From: Candidatus Gastranaerophilales bacterium
GTDB lineage: Bacteria; Cyanobacteriota; Vampirovibrionia; Gastranaerophilales; Gastranaerophilaceae
DNA: 64,000 nucleotides
Direction: 5' to 3'
NCBI GenBank assembly: GCA_944324305.1
Contig: CALUVV010000010.1
Location: 22,732-86,731 of the forward strand
Every line of letters starts with the position of its first letter. The first letter of the stretch is position 1. The notes under the pieces were generated by a model that worked only from the letters and a program-made list of their open reading frames with translations, was not told the DNA's origin and searched no databases. The position numbers and the translations under genes were made by a program. This document shows positions 27,319-36,465 of this stretch, piece by piece.

Positions 27319-27720
27319 ATGAAAGAAAAAGCTGTAGAATATTTTAAAAACGGTTATTCGTGTTCTGAAAGCGTAATTAAAGCGGCAGCCGAAGCGGGTT
27401 TGTGTCCGTCAGAATTACTGCCTCTTGCAACTGCCTTTTCGGGCGGAATGGCATCAGGATGCGCATGCGGAGCATTAACTGCAGCACAAATGATTAACGG
27501 TTACAACTTCGGGCGTGAAAATAGCTGCGTTAATGAAGCTTTAGCACGTCAAAACGCTAAAGAAATTGTTGATGAATTTAAAAACAGAAATAAAGTTACC
27601 TGCTGCCGTGTTTTATCGGGCGGTCTTGAGGGAGCCGCCAGAAAAGAACGCTGCTCAAAATATGTAGCGGATGCGTGCGAAATAATCGAAAAACTCTTAA
27701 AGGCGAAAGTTGATGCTTAA
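27319..27720 (+). CDS. C_GCAxxG_C_C family redox-type protein
   Basis: 133 residues with the family's spaced cysteines: YSCSES, then FSGGMASGCACGALTAA, then CCRVL and ERCSKYV. The family is thought to bind a metal or act in redox chemistry; its function is not established. ATG 27319 is chosen because AAGGAG (27305-27310) is 8 nt upstream; the GTG at 27313 is too close. Overlaps crcB by 8 nt, and crcB overlaps nfo, making a coupled three-gene operon. Confidence 0.85.
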   Translation: MKEKAVEYFKNGYSCSESVIKAAAEAGLCPSELLPLATAFSGGMASGCACGALTAAQMINGYNFGRENSCVNEALARQNAKEIVDEFKNRNKVTCCRVLSGGLEGAARKERCSKYVADACEIIEKLLKAKVDA

Positions 27721-28087
27721 TCTGATTGCAATATTTACAGGCGGCGGAATTGGTGCTGTCACAAGATATTTAATAAGTTTTAATATGGCAAAACATTTTG
27801 AAATAAATCTGCCGGCCGCGACTTTTGGCGTTAATATAATCGGAAGTTTTATAATAGGATTTTTGTACTTCCTGTTTATAGAAAAAGCGGATTTAAGTCC
27901 TGCATTGAAACTTGCTTTAACTGTTGGTTTCTGCGGCGGGCTTACCACATTCAGCACTTTTTCTCTTGAACTTTTTGAAATGATTGCAAATCATCAGTTT
28001 ATTCATGCATTTTCTTATGCTATACTGAGTGTTACGGTATGTTTATTAATGACAGCAACGGGAGCGTATTTTGCAAAACTTATTTAA
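27713..28087 (+). CDS. crcB: Fluoride channel Fluc/CrcB
   Basis: About 124 residues and four TM helices. Expels fluoride as a dual-topology dimer. Family motifs: GGGIGAVTRY near the N-terminus, TFGVNIIGSF with the key Asn, and GFCGGLTTFSTFSLE with the phenylalanine box. Starts inside the preceding gene (ATG 27713) and ends 17 nt inside nfo. No fluoride riboswitch was seen before the operon. Confidence 0.93.
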   Translation: MLNLIAIFTGGGIGAVTRYLISFNMAKHFEINLPAATFGVNIIGSFIIGFLYFLFIEKADLSPALKLALTVGFCGGLTTFSTFSLELFEMIANHQFIHAFSYAILSVTVCLLMTATGAYFAKLI

Positions 28088-28913
28088 ATTCGATAAATTA
28101 AATTTCATAACTGCCGGCATGCCTTTAAGAACCGGTAAAGGCAGTTACGTGTCAGCGTTTGGCGTTTTAGAGGAAATGAACCTTGACGGTATGGAACTTG
28201 AATTTGTCCATGGCGTTAGAATGAACAATGAGCACAGAACTTTTGTAAAAGAAAAGTCAAATAATTTTGTTATTACTGCTCATGGTCCGTTTTATATTAA
28301 TCTTAATTCAAAAGAAGAAGAAAAGATTGATGCAAGTGTGCAAAGAATTATTGATACAGCCTCTGTTGCATCTCAGGCAGGTGCTTTCAGCATAACTTAC
28401 CATGCGGCATTTTATATGGGAGCAGATAAAGAAACTGTTTACAATCAGGTTAAAAAACAGACCAAACGCATAATTGATGTTCTGGAACGCGAAAAAATAA
28501 AAGTCTGGGTCAGACCTGAAACTACAGGCAAAGCTACTCAATGGGGTGATGAGGATGAAATTATCAGACTTTCAAAAGAGTTTGAACAAGTTCTTCCTTG
28601 TATAGATTTTTCACACCTTCATGCAAGATCAGCAGGTGAATATAATACTTATGATGAATTTTCAAGAGTTCTGGAAAAATTAGGCAAAGAAGTCGGGCAA
28701 TACGCTCTTGATAATTTTCACGGGCATCTGGCAGGTATTGAATACACTGCAAAAGGTGAAAGACAGCATCTTAATCTCGAAGAATCCGATATGAATTATA
28801 AAGACCTTATAAAAGTTCTCAAAGAGTTTAATGTAAAAGGCGCGCTTGTCTGCGAAAGCCCGAACATTGAGGACGACTGCAAACTTTTAAAAGAATATTA
28901 TAATTCTATTTAG
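28071..28913 (+). CDS. nfo: Endonuclease IV-type AP endonuclease (TIM barrel)
   Basis: Cuts DNA 5' to abasic sites using three metal ions. 280 residues, and all expected metal ligands can be found in order: H in ITAHGPFY, H in ITYHAAFY, E in RPETTG, D and H in IDFSHLHAR, H in NFHGHLAG, H in ERQHLNL and E in LVCESP. The start is TTG 28071 with GGAG just upstream, overlapping crcB. Some TIM-barrel isomerases share the fold, but the full ligand set favours the nuclease. Confidence 0.87.
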   Translation: MQNLFKFDKLNFITAGMPLRTGKGSYVSAFGVLEEMNLDGMELEFVHGVRMNNEHRTFVKEKSNNFVITAHGPFYINLNSKEEEKIDASVQRIIDTASVASQAGAFSITYHAAFYMGADKETVYNQVKKQTKRIIDVLEREKIKVWVRPETTGKATQWGDEDEIIRLSKEFEQVLPCIDFSHLHARSAGEYNTYDEFSRVLEKLGKEVGQYALDNFHGHLAGIEYTAKGERQHLNLEESDMNYKDLIKVLKEFNVKGALVCESPNIEDDCKLLKEYYNSI

Positions 28914-28983
28914 TATAAACGTATGATTTAATTAAAGATTTTTTATAAACTGCCGATAAGTTATAAAAAATGAGGCATCCTAT

Positions 28984-29349
28984 ATGTTTAATAATGTGAA
29001 TAATCCCTTTAACAGGGCAATTTCATCTTCGACATCCTCTGACAGCAACGGCAGACGGCAGAAAGAGGACCCGAAAGAGGAATTAAAAAAATATATTGAT
29101 GAAGATGAGCCCGATGAGGTTTTAATCGGCGGCCAGCCTATTTTGAGTGAAGATGAAGTTCTTGCTATGACTAAACAGTATATTGCAAAGCTTAAAAATG
29201 AGCATGAAAATAACGAAAAAGTTCAAAAAAAACTTGATAAATATCTTGAAAACTTTGATGTTAAAAAATTCATGAAAAAAAATCCGAATATGACAAGCCC
29301 TGATTTTTACATGGTTATGTTTAACGAAACAGAAGGTTTGGTTAAGTAA
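28984..29349 (+). CDS. Small acidic protein, paralogue of the 29443 product
   Basis: 121 residues. Disordered Ser/Asn-rich N-terminus, acidic middle, then a C-terminal module of about 45 residues (KKLDKYLENFDVKKFMKK, then MYMVMF-like end and EGLVK). That module recurs in the next gene (LQNYLNTFDVAKFIKN... AGLIK). The pair are tandem paralogues of unknown function. No signal peptide or TM. Confidence 0.65.
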   Translation: MFNNVNNPFNRAISSSTSSDSNGRRQKEDPKEELKKYIDEDEPDEVLIGGQPILSEDEVLAMTKQYIAKLKNEHENNEKVQKKLDKYLENFDVKKFMKKNPNMTSPDFYMVMFNETEGLVK

Positions 29350-29442
29350 TTAATATCTCTTTACAAAATTTTAAAGTTTTCTTATTCGGTGTCCGATATA
29401 CGTACATGTAAAAGAGTAGTTTTTACAGAAAGGACAGGTATT

Positions 29443-29841
29443 ATGGAAATTTCAGGAGTATCATCAAAAGCTTACACATCAGCAGCAGCTGCGGTTGAAG
29501 AGGATGATGAATTAAAAGAAACGCAGGAAGAAAATGCAGCAGAAGAAGCAAAAGAATACGGCGTGGCTTCAAAAGAAATGCAAGAAAAGGATGTAACACA
29601 GTTTTCATCTTCCGAATACGATGAAGATGATGTGGAAGACAAAGCAAGAAATTACATTCAGAATATAATGTTTACAACAAACCTGACTGATAAATCATCT
29701 GCGGCTTTACAGAATTATTTGAACACATTTGATGTGGCAAAATTTATAAAAAACTATGGTCCGTTTACTTCATCAGCTGAAATTTCAGCTGCCATGTATG
29801 CGGCTACTGCCGGCCTGATTAAGCAGCAGCAGGATGAATAA
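29443..29841 (+). CDS. Small acidic protein, paralogue of the 28984 product
   Basis: 132 residues from ATG 29443, chosen because AAAGGACAGGTATT precedes it; the open frame continues upstream to 29389 without a ribosome site. Very acidic, Glu/Ala-rich N-terminal half. The C-terminal helical module shares the pattern L..YL..FDV.KF(I/M)K and ends in (T/E)(A/E)GL(I/V)K, as in its neighbour. Unknown function. Confidence 0.65.
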   Translation: MEISGVSSKAYTSAAAAVEEDDELKETQEENAAEEAKEYGVASKEMQEKDVTQFSSSEYDEDDVEDKARNYIQNIMFTTNLTDKSSAALQNYLNTFDVAKFIKNYGPFTSSAEISAAMYAATAGLIKQQQDE

Positions 29842-29846
29842 GTATT

Positions 29847-29879
29847 AAAAAGGCGGTTTTAAACAAAAACCGCCTTTTA
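29847..29879. terminator. Bidirectional intrinsic terminator
   Basis: AAAAAGGCGGTTTT/AAAAACCGCCTTTT around AAAC; serves the 29443 gene and the convergent prepilin gene. Confidence 0.9.
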
Positions 29880-29881
29880 TA

Positions 29882-30604
29882 TTAATAAGTCATTTCCCAA
29901 TTGTCGTTAAGAATTTTACCGAAACATCCCCACCATGAGGTTGTTGATGAGATACAATATTTTTCAAAATTATCCTCTCTGACATCTGTCGAACACGGGG
30001 CCTGAGCACAGTCATCATCAATTACACCGTTGCTAAAAAGATTAAGTGCAAAAGTATCTCTCCCTAAAATATTGGGTCCTTTTTTGCCGTTTATATCAAG
30101 ATGAATTTGTATTTGATATGTAGAAACAGCCCCCAAACTTATTAGTGAGCCGTTTGCAAGAATATAATGCTTAAAATCATATTTTTCATCATCAGTGAAA
30201 GGTTTACTGCTTGTTCCATCCATTTTTTTGTAATCTGTAGCGATACAATCTGCCGTATCTGTATTACAATCCTGAACAATTTTAAAATATTTTTTCATAA
30301 ACGCATCAATTGCATTACCGTCCATAAGTCCTGCCTCTGTTAGGTTTATTGCATTTTTATCAGTCATATATTGCAATGCAGCCTGAGAAAGTTCATTATA
30401 TACCTTATGTAATTGCGTAACATAAGTTTTGCGCTGATGATTTTGCATCAAAGAAGGAACGGTCATTGCGGAAACTACACCTATAATCCCTAAAGTTACC
30501 AAAACTTCTGCTAAGGTAAATGCAATTTTACGAACGTTGCTAAAGGTTCCTGCGTGTCTGGCATCTTTTGCCGGAATAAATCCGTTTATGCAAATCTTAT
30601 TCAT
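29882..30604 (-). CDS. Type IV prepilin/pseudopilin, in-frame copy without a homopolymer
   Basis: 240 residues. A 28-residue basic leader ends VRKIA, followed by FTLAEVLVTLGIIGVVSAM, the hydrophobic N-helix of type IV pilins and type II pseudopilins (Glu at +5). The C-terminal domain has paired cysteines (CNTDTADC, CAQAPC, CISSTTSWWGC) and a DINGKKGPN segment typical of this lineage's pseudopilins. It is a near-duplicate of 30932-31641; the two share the body up to about residue 120 almost exactly at DNA level. Unlike the four other prepilins here it has an uninterrupted reading frame. Confidence 0.88.
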   Translation of the reverse strand: MNKICINGFIPAKDARHAGTFSNVRKIAFTLAEVLVTLGIIGVVSAMTVPSLMQNHQRKTYVTQLHKVYNELSQAALQYMTDKNAINLTEAGLMDGNAIDAFMKKYFKIVQDCNTDTADCIATDYKKMDGTSSKPFTDDEKYDFKHYILANGSLISLGAVSTYQIQIHLDINGKKGPNILGRDTFALNLFSNGVIDDDCAQAPCSTDVREDNFEKYCISSTTSWWGCFGKILNDNWEMTY

Positions 30605-30638
30605 ATCTTACTCCTATAAATTAGTAATATATCTTATT

Positions 30639-30662
30639 TTATACTGAATATATTCAGTATAA
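30639..30662. promoter_or_regulatory. Perfect 24-bp palindrome, probable Xre operator
   Basis: Centred on GAATATATTC within TATACTGAATA/TATTCAGTATA, plus one more pair each side; a half-site ATACTGATT follows directly. It sits between the divergent prepilin (30604) and the Xre gene (30716). Confidence 0.7.
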
Positions 30663-30715
30663 TACTGATTATAACATATATAATATTAAAAAACAATATT
30701 ATAAAATTTTATTAT

Positions 30716-30931
30716 ATGGATATGTCGTATTACAATAATGAACTTGCAAAAAATATGCGTGTTGAGCGTGCGAAATTAAAAATTTCGCAGCTTAAACTTG
30801 CAGAAATGGCAGATGTTTCATTAGATACCATTAATATGATAGAAAGAGGTGCAGGCAATCCCAGGCTATGTACTATAATAGCAATAGCCAAAGCGTTGAA
30901 TGTTGATCTTAATACTCTTTTGCAATTGTAA
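30716..30931 (+). CDS. Xre-family helix-turn-helix regulator between two prepilins
   Basis: 71 residues, a single HTH_3 domain (ERAKLKISQLKLAEMADVSLDTI, then IERGAGNPRLCTIIAIAKAL). Possible starts are ATG 30716 or 30722. Its stop abuts the stop of the convergent prepilin. A 24-bp palindrome lies between it and the other prepilin. Position suggests it controls itself and one or both prepilins (inference). Confidence 0.8.
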   Translation: MDMSYYNNELAKNMRVERAKLKISQLKLAEMADVSLDTINMIERGAGNPRLCTIIAIAKALNVDLNTLLQL

Positions 30932-31641
30932 TCAGTAAGTCATTTCCCAGTTGTCGTTAAGAATTTTACCGAAACATCCCCACCATGAGGATGTTGTTGA
31001 TGAAATACAATATTTTTCAAAATAATTCTCTCTGGCATCTGTCGAACATGGAGGCTGAACACATTCATCATCAATTATACCGGTGCTATAAAGATTAAAA
31101 GCAAAAGTATCTCTCCCTATAATGTTCGGACCTTTTTTACCGTTTATATCAAGATGAACTTGTATTTTATTGTTAGAATAAGCACCTAAACTTATTAGTG
31201 AGCCGTTTGCAAGAACATAATGCCTAAAATCATATTTTTCATCATCAGAGAAAGGTTCAATGCCTGCCCCATCCATTTTTTTGTAATCTGTAGCGATACA
31301 ATCTGCCGTATCTGTATTACAATCCTGAACAATTTTAAAATATTTTTTCATAAACGCATCAATTGCATTACCGTCCATAAGTCCTGCCTCTGTTAGGTTT
31401 ATTGCATTTTTATCAGTCATATATTGCAATGCAGCCTGAGAAAGTTCATTATATACCTTATGTAATTGTGTAACATAAGTTTTTCTCTGGTGATTTTGCA
31501 TCAAAGAAGGAACGGTCATTGCGGAAACTACTCCGATAATTCCTAAAGTTACTAAAACTTCTGCTAAGGTAAACCCGGATCCCCTTGCTATACAATAACT
31601 ACAACGGGGGGGGGGCAGTTCAAAGCTTTTAATGTCAACAT
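30932..31641 (-). CDS. Type IV prepilin, out of frame at a C10 tract
   Basis: AGGAGG (31649-31654) lies 7 nt before ATG 31641. With ten C's (31606-31615) translation gives 17 residues and stops at TAG. With eleven it continues through RGSGFTLAEVLVTLGIIGV into the body shared with the 29882-30604 prepilin. The leader is unlike its sibling's and is Cys/Pro-rich (NCPPPRCSYC in the ON frame). The body ends with the same CISSTT...WWGCFGK segment. An internal ATG at 31519 gives only the headless body and has no ribosome site. Either phase-variable and OFF, or mis-called by one base. Confidence 0.8.
31606..31615 (-). repeat. C10 (coding strand) homopolymer in prepilin leader
   Basis: Ten C's on the coding strand, encoding Pro rather than Gly, in the same position relative to start and cleavage motif as the G10 tracts of three other prepilins. 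Length 11 or 8 would be in frame. Confidence 0.85.
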
Positions 31642-31690
31642 TTTTCTACCTCCTGTTTTTATTTATTATAAACTATTTATTAAAATTTTT

Positions 31691-33253
31691 CTAGCTTTTT
31701 TTTGCTGATTTATCGGCAAGCTCTGAATCAAGCCTTAAAAATACGGGTTTAATATCTTCTTTAGATATTAGTTTTCCGTATTTAATGTTGTCTGCTGTTA
31801 AATCATCCAGTTTAGTGCTTAAATCGAATGAAAGCTGTCTTGCCATATCACGCGCAATATTAGGGCAATACGGATAAATCAATGATGCGATTATACACAT
31901 AACGTCAAGCACGTTTACAAGTACCTGTCCGCATTCTGTCATTTTTTCTTCTTTAGCAAGCGTCCATGGTGCAGTGTCTTGAACATATTTGTTTGCCGCA
32001 TCAACCAATGATGTAATTTCAAGTCCTGCTTCGGCTATTTCAAAATTATCGAAGTGGTTTTTAACAATTTGAACTGTTCCTAATGCTTTTTTAGCTAAAG
32101 GATTTTCACCTTTAAATTCAGGTTTAACTTCTCCGTCAAAGTATTTAACGAGCATTGATAATGTTCTGTTTAAAAGGTTCCCCATGCTGTTGGCGAGGTG
32201 TGCGTTAACCTTTTCTTTAAAATCTTCATCCGAATAATTTCCGTCACGTCCGCAAGGAGCTGATGTTGCCATGTAATATCTGAAAGCATCGGGATGTTCA
32301 AGATTAAAGCTTTCAAGAACCGATGTCGGAGAAATTACATTTCCTAAAGATTTTGACATTTTTGATTCATCAATTGTAATCCAGCCGTGTGCCAAAATAT
32401 GTTTAGGCAAAGGCAAATTCAAAGCCATTAAAAACGCAGGCCAGTAAATACTGTGGAATTTAAGAATATCTTTACCTATTACCTGAACATCTGCAGGCCA
32501 GTATTTTTTGAAAGTTTCCGACGGATTTTCCGTATCGTAGCCGAGTGCCGTAATATAGTTTGAAAGTGCATCAATCCAGACATAAATTGATTGTTCTTCG
32601 TCTCCGAGAACATCAATACCCCACTGAACATTTGACTTAGCACGTGAAACAGAAATGTCTTGAATATCTTCGAGCTGATTGATAACTTCGTTTGCTCTGA
32701 ATTCGGGTACGATAAAATCCGGATGTTCTTTAATATATTTTATTATTGCGTCTTTGTATTTTGTAAGTTTGAAAAAGTAATTTTCTTCGCTGACAACTTC
32801 GGGCTTTTTCCGGTGGTCGGGGCAAAGTCCATCCTCTGTAAGGTCTTTAGGATTAAGGAAGCATTCGCACCCTGTGCAGTAAAGCCCTTCGTAAGAGTGT
32901 TTATATATATCGCCCTGTTCTAAAAGTTTATTGAAAATTTGCTGAACAATTTTTTCATGCTCTTCATCAGTTGTTCTGATAAATTTTGTATAATCAACAT
33001 CTAACGCTTTCCAGGCATCTTTAAACTTCTGTGCATTTTCGTCGCAGAGTTCTTTCGGTGTAATCCCTTTTTCTGCCGCTGTTTTTTGAATTTTTATACC
33101 GTGTTCGTCAGTTCCCGTCAGGAAAAACACATCATCGCATCGTTGTGTATAGTGTCTTGCGATTATATCAGTCAGAATTTTTTCGTAAGCGTGTCCGATA
33201 TGCGGTGCGCCGTTAACGTAGTCTATTGCAGTTGTTAAATAAAACTTTTCCAT
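31691..33253 (-). CDS. metG: Methionyl-tRNA synthetase
   Basis: Charges tRNA-Met. 520 residues: HIGH-type APHIGHAYE at about 16-24, a CP1 zinc knuckle (CTGCECFLNPKD...GLCPDH) and KMSKS at about 295-299 (DESKMSKSLGN). There is no C-terminal tRNA-binding (EMAP/Trbp111) domain, so this is the short form. GAGAGG precedes the ATG. A tRNA with a CAU anticodon lies far away at 63730. Confidence 0.95.
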   Translation of the reverse strand: MEKFYLTTAIDYVNGAPHIGHAYEKILTDIIARHYTQRCDDVFFLTGTDEHGIKIQKTAAEKGITPKELCDENAQKFKDAWKALDVDYTKFIRTTDEEHEKIVQQIFNKLLEQGDIYKHSYEGLYCTGCECFLNPKDLTEDGLCPDHRKKPEVVSEENYFFKLTKYKDAIIKYIKEHPDFIVPEFRANEVINQLEDIQDISVSRAKSNVQWGIDVLGDEEQSIYVWIDALSNYITALGYDTENPSETFKKYWPADVQVIGKDILKFHSIYWPAFLMALNLPLPKHILAHGWITIDESKMSKSLGNVISPTSVLESFNLEHPDAFRYYMATSAPCGRDGNYSDEDFKEKVNAHLANSMGNLLNRTLSMLVKYFDGEVKPEFKGENPLAKKALGTVQIVKNHFDNFEIAEAGLEITSLVDAANKYVQDTAPWTLAKEEKMTECGQVLVNVLDVMCIIASLIYPYCPNIARDMARQLSFDLSTKLDDLTADNIKYGKLISKEDIKPVFLRLDSELADKSAKKS

Positions 33254-33291
33254 TCTTTACCTCTCTTATAGGTTTAATTTTAGCATAAACA

Positions 33292-34893
33292 TTATTTGTG
33301 TTTAAAGATTATATATCTAAATCCTTCATTAATAACGGTTGCGGGGTTGTAATTTTCCTGTACAAACCCGCAGAATGAAAGAGCATAATCCTGACAAATG
33401 TAATTAAAATAATAATCTTTCATATTAAGGTTGTTAAAAATAATGTATTCGGGCATTGTTTTTTTGTAATGTTCTATAATTTTATTTTCTCCGAAACTTT
33501 CAATATACAGCGGCAGAAGCGAATTATAAAAATCATCGGATTTACGGTCTGCAAGAAAATTAATTGTCATTCCTTCAGGAAAAATTACAACTCTGTCTTT
33601 TTTATCTGTAGAATTTAAAAATTCTATAAGCTTATTTGTACTGTCTGATAAATTTTTTACTGTGTAAATCGTTCCTTTATTGGTTTGAATTTTTCCGTTC
33701 GTAAATGTTCTTAAATAAAAGTTCTGACACATTAAAATTACGGAAACAGTAATCAAACATATTCCCGCAGTTTTTTCTGGTTTTTCGGTAAGATATCTGA
33801 ACAGAAGTGCAAAAACGGCAATAAGAACAATTGAAACATAATAGTTTCCGTAACTTCCGAGAAGCAATACCCAGAATACTTTTGCACATGCGACAAGTGC
33901 GGAAATTATTAATATTGCAAGGCTTGAGTTAATCTTTTTATATCCTGCACAGGCAAATACAAGTAAAAACAACGGTAAAAAACCGAACATTGTTTTTGTA
34001 TTAAGAAGCAGTAAAAACAAAATACAGGAAATCACCGTAATAATTTTTTTGTTTTTGCTTACCCCGAAAAGTATTCCGCCGAAAGGAACTGCCGTTTTTA
34101 AAAAGATTATGAAATCCGTAAGCAGTGCTTTCGGGTGAAAATAAATACCGCTGTTCTGGTAAAAATAAGTTAAAGTTTTGCTTTTAGCCATTGATGCCGT
34201 AATCGCAAGCTGATTAATTAAATCTTCAACCCTCATTCCCTGAATAAACAATGCCCCGAAACTTAATATCGGCACAGAAATGAAGCTTAAAAAAGCTTTC
34301 AGGTCTTTTGCCTTAAATATAAAAAACAAAACAATAAACGCATACAGCAGAAAATCATATTTGCAGGCTGCGGAAATTCCTGCCAGAAACGAGCTTATGC
34401 AGAGAAAATAAGATTTTTTTTCCCCGTCATATTTTAGAAGAAAATACAATGAGAACAAAAAAGCATTCAACCCGTATAGCATTGCCCATGAATAAGGAAA
34501 ATGAAAGTTAAAAATATTTGTTGAAGTTACCCCAACAGCTATTGTAAAAAGGCCGATACAGAAACTTAAAAATTTACTCAAAAACCTTTTTGCAATAAGA
34601 TAAATTCCGCTCACAGTTAAGATTGAGCAAATGCAGCCCGGGCCGTAAAGCGTTGAAAGCTTTTCACCGAATATCTTATATAACACTGCATTAATTTGAT
34701 AAGACAGCGGTCCGTAAATATTAAACAAATCTTTGTATAATACTTTTCCGTTCAAAATCTGTTCGGGGTAGTAAACTTCGCGTCCGAAGTCAATTAAAAT
34801 TCCCGAATAATGACCGCAAAAAAATATTAATCCCGCAATACACAATATCCATAAAATAAGCAGATATTTGTTTTCTTTTAAAACCTCTTTCAT
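33292..34893 (-). CDS. Multi-pass membrane protein of the glycosyltransferase-39/PMT type
   Basis: 533 residues with about ten to twelve TM helices and a soluble C-terminal part with VIFPEGMTINFLADRKSDDFYN. An early periplasmic loop has DFGREVYYPEQILNGKVLYKDLF, where the Asp-Glu spacing resembles the catalytic loop of lipid-linked-sugar mannosyl/arabinosyl transferases. It would add sugars to protein or lipid A at the outer face of the inner membrane; the acceptor is unknown. A -10-like TAAATT lies 7 nt before the ATG. Confidence 0.7.
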   Translation of the reverse strand: MKEVLKENKYLLILWILCIAGLIFFCGHYSGILIDFGREVYYPEQILNGKVLYKDLFNIYGPLSYQINAVLYKIFGEKLSTLYGPGCICSILTVSGIYLIAKRFLSKFLSFCIGLFTIAVGVTSTNIFNFHFPYSWAMLYGLNAFLFSLYFLLKYDGEKKSYFLCISSFLAGISAACKYDFLLYAFIVLFFIFKAKDLKAFLSFISVPILSFGALFIQGMRVEDLINQLAITASMAKSKTLTYFYQNSGIYFHPKALLTDFIIFLKTAVPFGGILFGVSKNKKIITVISCILFLLLLNTKTMFGFLPLFLLVFACAGYKKINSSLAILIISALVACAKVFWVLLLGSYGNYYVSIVLIAVFALLFRYLTEKPEKTAGICLITVSVILMCQNFYLRTFTNGKIQTNKGTIYTVKNLSDSTNKLIEFLNSTDKKDRVVIFPEGMTINFLADRKSDDFYNSLLPLYIESFGENKIIEHYKKTMPEYIIFNNLNMKDYYFNYICQDYALSFCGFVQENYNPATVINEGFRYIIFKHK

Positions 34894-34984
34894 ATTACAA
34901 AATTTAACAAATAATTATGTAAAAAGCAATTTTTGCGGAAAAAAATATTTTATATACATGTGTACAAAGGTAAAAGGCGGTTTT

Positions 34985-35404
34985 ATGTCTCCGGCATGGG
35001 CAGATAATTTGGATATGTTAGCACAAAGCGGTGTATTGGATTTTGATGCACCCGCATACGTAACAGGCCAGGCTCCACGTTATGTCGGCGGACTTTCGGC
35101 TCCCCCGTCACCGTTTGACGGTCCTGCGCCTAAGGGTAAAAATCTTGCCCAGCCAAAGGTTGATGAATTCCAATATCAGAAAAGCGACAAAAAAGATATT
35201 GTATCAAATCCTTCGTGGAAAAAATGGGCATTCGGCTTAATCGCTGCGGGCGGGTTAATCTTTGGCGGCTTGAAGTTTAAATCAAAAATTATACCAAAAC
35301 TTAAAAATCTTCCTAAAACTTTAAAATTAGATAAAGCTGCTGATTTCTTTAAAAAGGGCTGGCAAAAATTTACGGGAATTTTCAAAAGCAAGAAAACTTC
35401 TTAA
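34985..35404 (+). CDS. Small membrane-associated protein, unknown
   Basis: 139 residues from ATG 34985; the open frame extends to 34868 but that overlaps the divergent gene's start. The first 70 residues are Pro/Gly-rich and disordered. One hydrophobic segment (WAFGLIAAGGLIFGGL, about 75-92) and a very basic C-terminal tail follow. The stop overlaps that of aroB by 3 nt, convergent. Same general plan as the 9885 and 24102 proteins. Confidence 0.6.
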   Translation: MSPAWADNLDMLAQSGVLDFDAPAYVTGQAPRYVGGLSAPPSPFDGPAPKGKNLAQPKVDEFQYQKSDKKDIVSNPSWKKWAFGLIAAGGLIFGGLKFKSKIIPKLKNLPKTLKLDKAADFFKKGWQKFTGIFKSKKTS

Positions 35405-36465
35405 AAAATTTCATCCGCTTTCAGTTCAAAAGCTTCCGCAGCCGAGTAGTCAGTAGGCAATATAAATACAATGCTGTTTTGTGTTGCTTTTTTATCCATC
35501 TGCATTAATTCAATCATTTTTTCAGGATTAAATTGCGGAATTTCACGGAAATTATATTTTTTCATTACGTCTTCTGCAAGAAACTTATAGTTTTTATCTA
35601 TGAGATTTCTTTTGACGGCAAGGTTAAATGCAAATTTCATCCCCTCAACTATTGCTTCGCCATGGGTGTATTTTTTGTATTTTGTAATTTTTTCTATTGC
35701 ATGGCCGTATGTGTGGCCGAAGTTTAGTATCCTTCTTAAGCCGTTTTCCTTTTCGTCTTTTTCAACAACGGAAATCTTTAGTTTTACACAGATTTCAATG
35801 AGTTTTGACAGGGTTTTTTCATTACGGCTTAATATTTCTTCTGATTTTTCACTGAGAAAATTTGTGAGATTTAATTCCTCTTCACACCTGCAGCTTTTTT
35901 CAATAAAAGAATATTTTACAACTTCGCCTAAACCTGTTTTAAACTGTCTTTCATCCAGTGTTTTTAAAAATTTGGGGTTAATGAAAACGATTTTGGGCTG
36001 ATAAAAAGCCCCGACAAGGTTTTTTCCGTAATCCGTGTCAATTGCGACTTTTCCACCGACTGAACTGTCAACGCATGCCAGTAAAGTTGTCGGAACCTGT
36101 ATGAAATCAATTCCTCTCATATAAGTTGATGCAACAAAACCCGCTAAATCCCCTGCAACTCCTCCGCCTATTGCCAGTATTGCATCCTGCCTTGTAAGTT
36201 TCATTTTCAGGGCGCGGTCTGTTATTTTTTTGAAATTTTTAAAATTCTTTTCTTTTTCCCCGTCCTTAAGTATAAACTTATTCTCTTTGGGGATGTTAAG
36301 TGCTTTCCCGTATAATTTTTCTACCTTTTCGGAAATTACGGCAAGATAATTTTTTCCCTTTAAAAAGGTCAGAATTTCCTCTGCCAAATCCGTAATTTCT
36401 TCATTTTTTATTATAATAGGATAACTTTTCTCATCCTGTTTTATTTTTACGGATAAATCAGCCAT
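35401..36465 (-). CDS. aroB: 3-dehydroquinate synthase
   Basis: Second step of the shikimate pathway: DAHP to 3-dehydroquinate, NAD- and metal-dependent. 354 residues. Family motifs: IGGGVAGDLAGFVASTYMRG, PTTLLACVDSSVGGKVAID, and metal ligands in NFGHTYGHAIE and YTHGEAIVEG. The start overlaps the end of aroK by 8 nt. Confidence 0.96.
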   Translation of the reverse strand: MADLSVKIKQDEKSYPIIIKNEEITDLAEEILTFLKGKNYLAVISEKVEKLYGKALNIPKENKFILKDGEKEKNFKNFKKITDRALKMKLTRQDAILAIGGGVAGDLAGFVASTYMRGIDFIQVPTTLLACVDSSVGGKVAIDTDYGKNLVGAFYQPKIVFINPKFLKTLDERQFKTGLGEVVKYSFIEKSCRCEEELNLTNFLSEKSEEILSRNEKTLSKLIEICVKLKISVVEKDEKENGLRRILNFGHTYGHAIEKITKYKKYTHGEAIVEGMKFAFNLAVKRNLIDKNYKFLAEDVMKKYNFREIPQFNPEKMIELMQMDKKATQNSIVFILPTDYSAAEAFELKADEIF

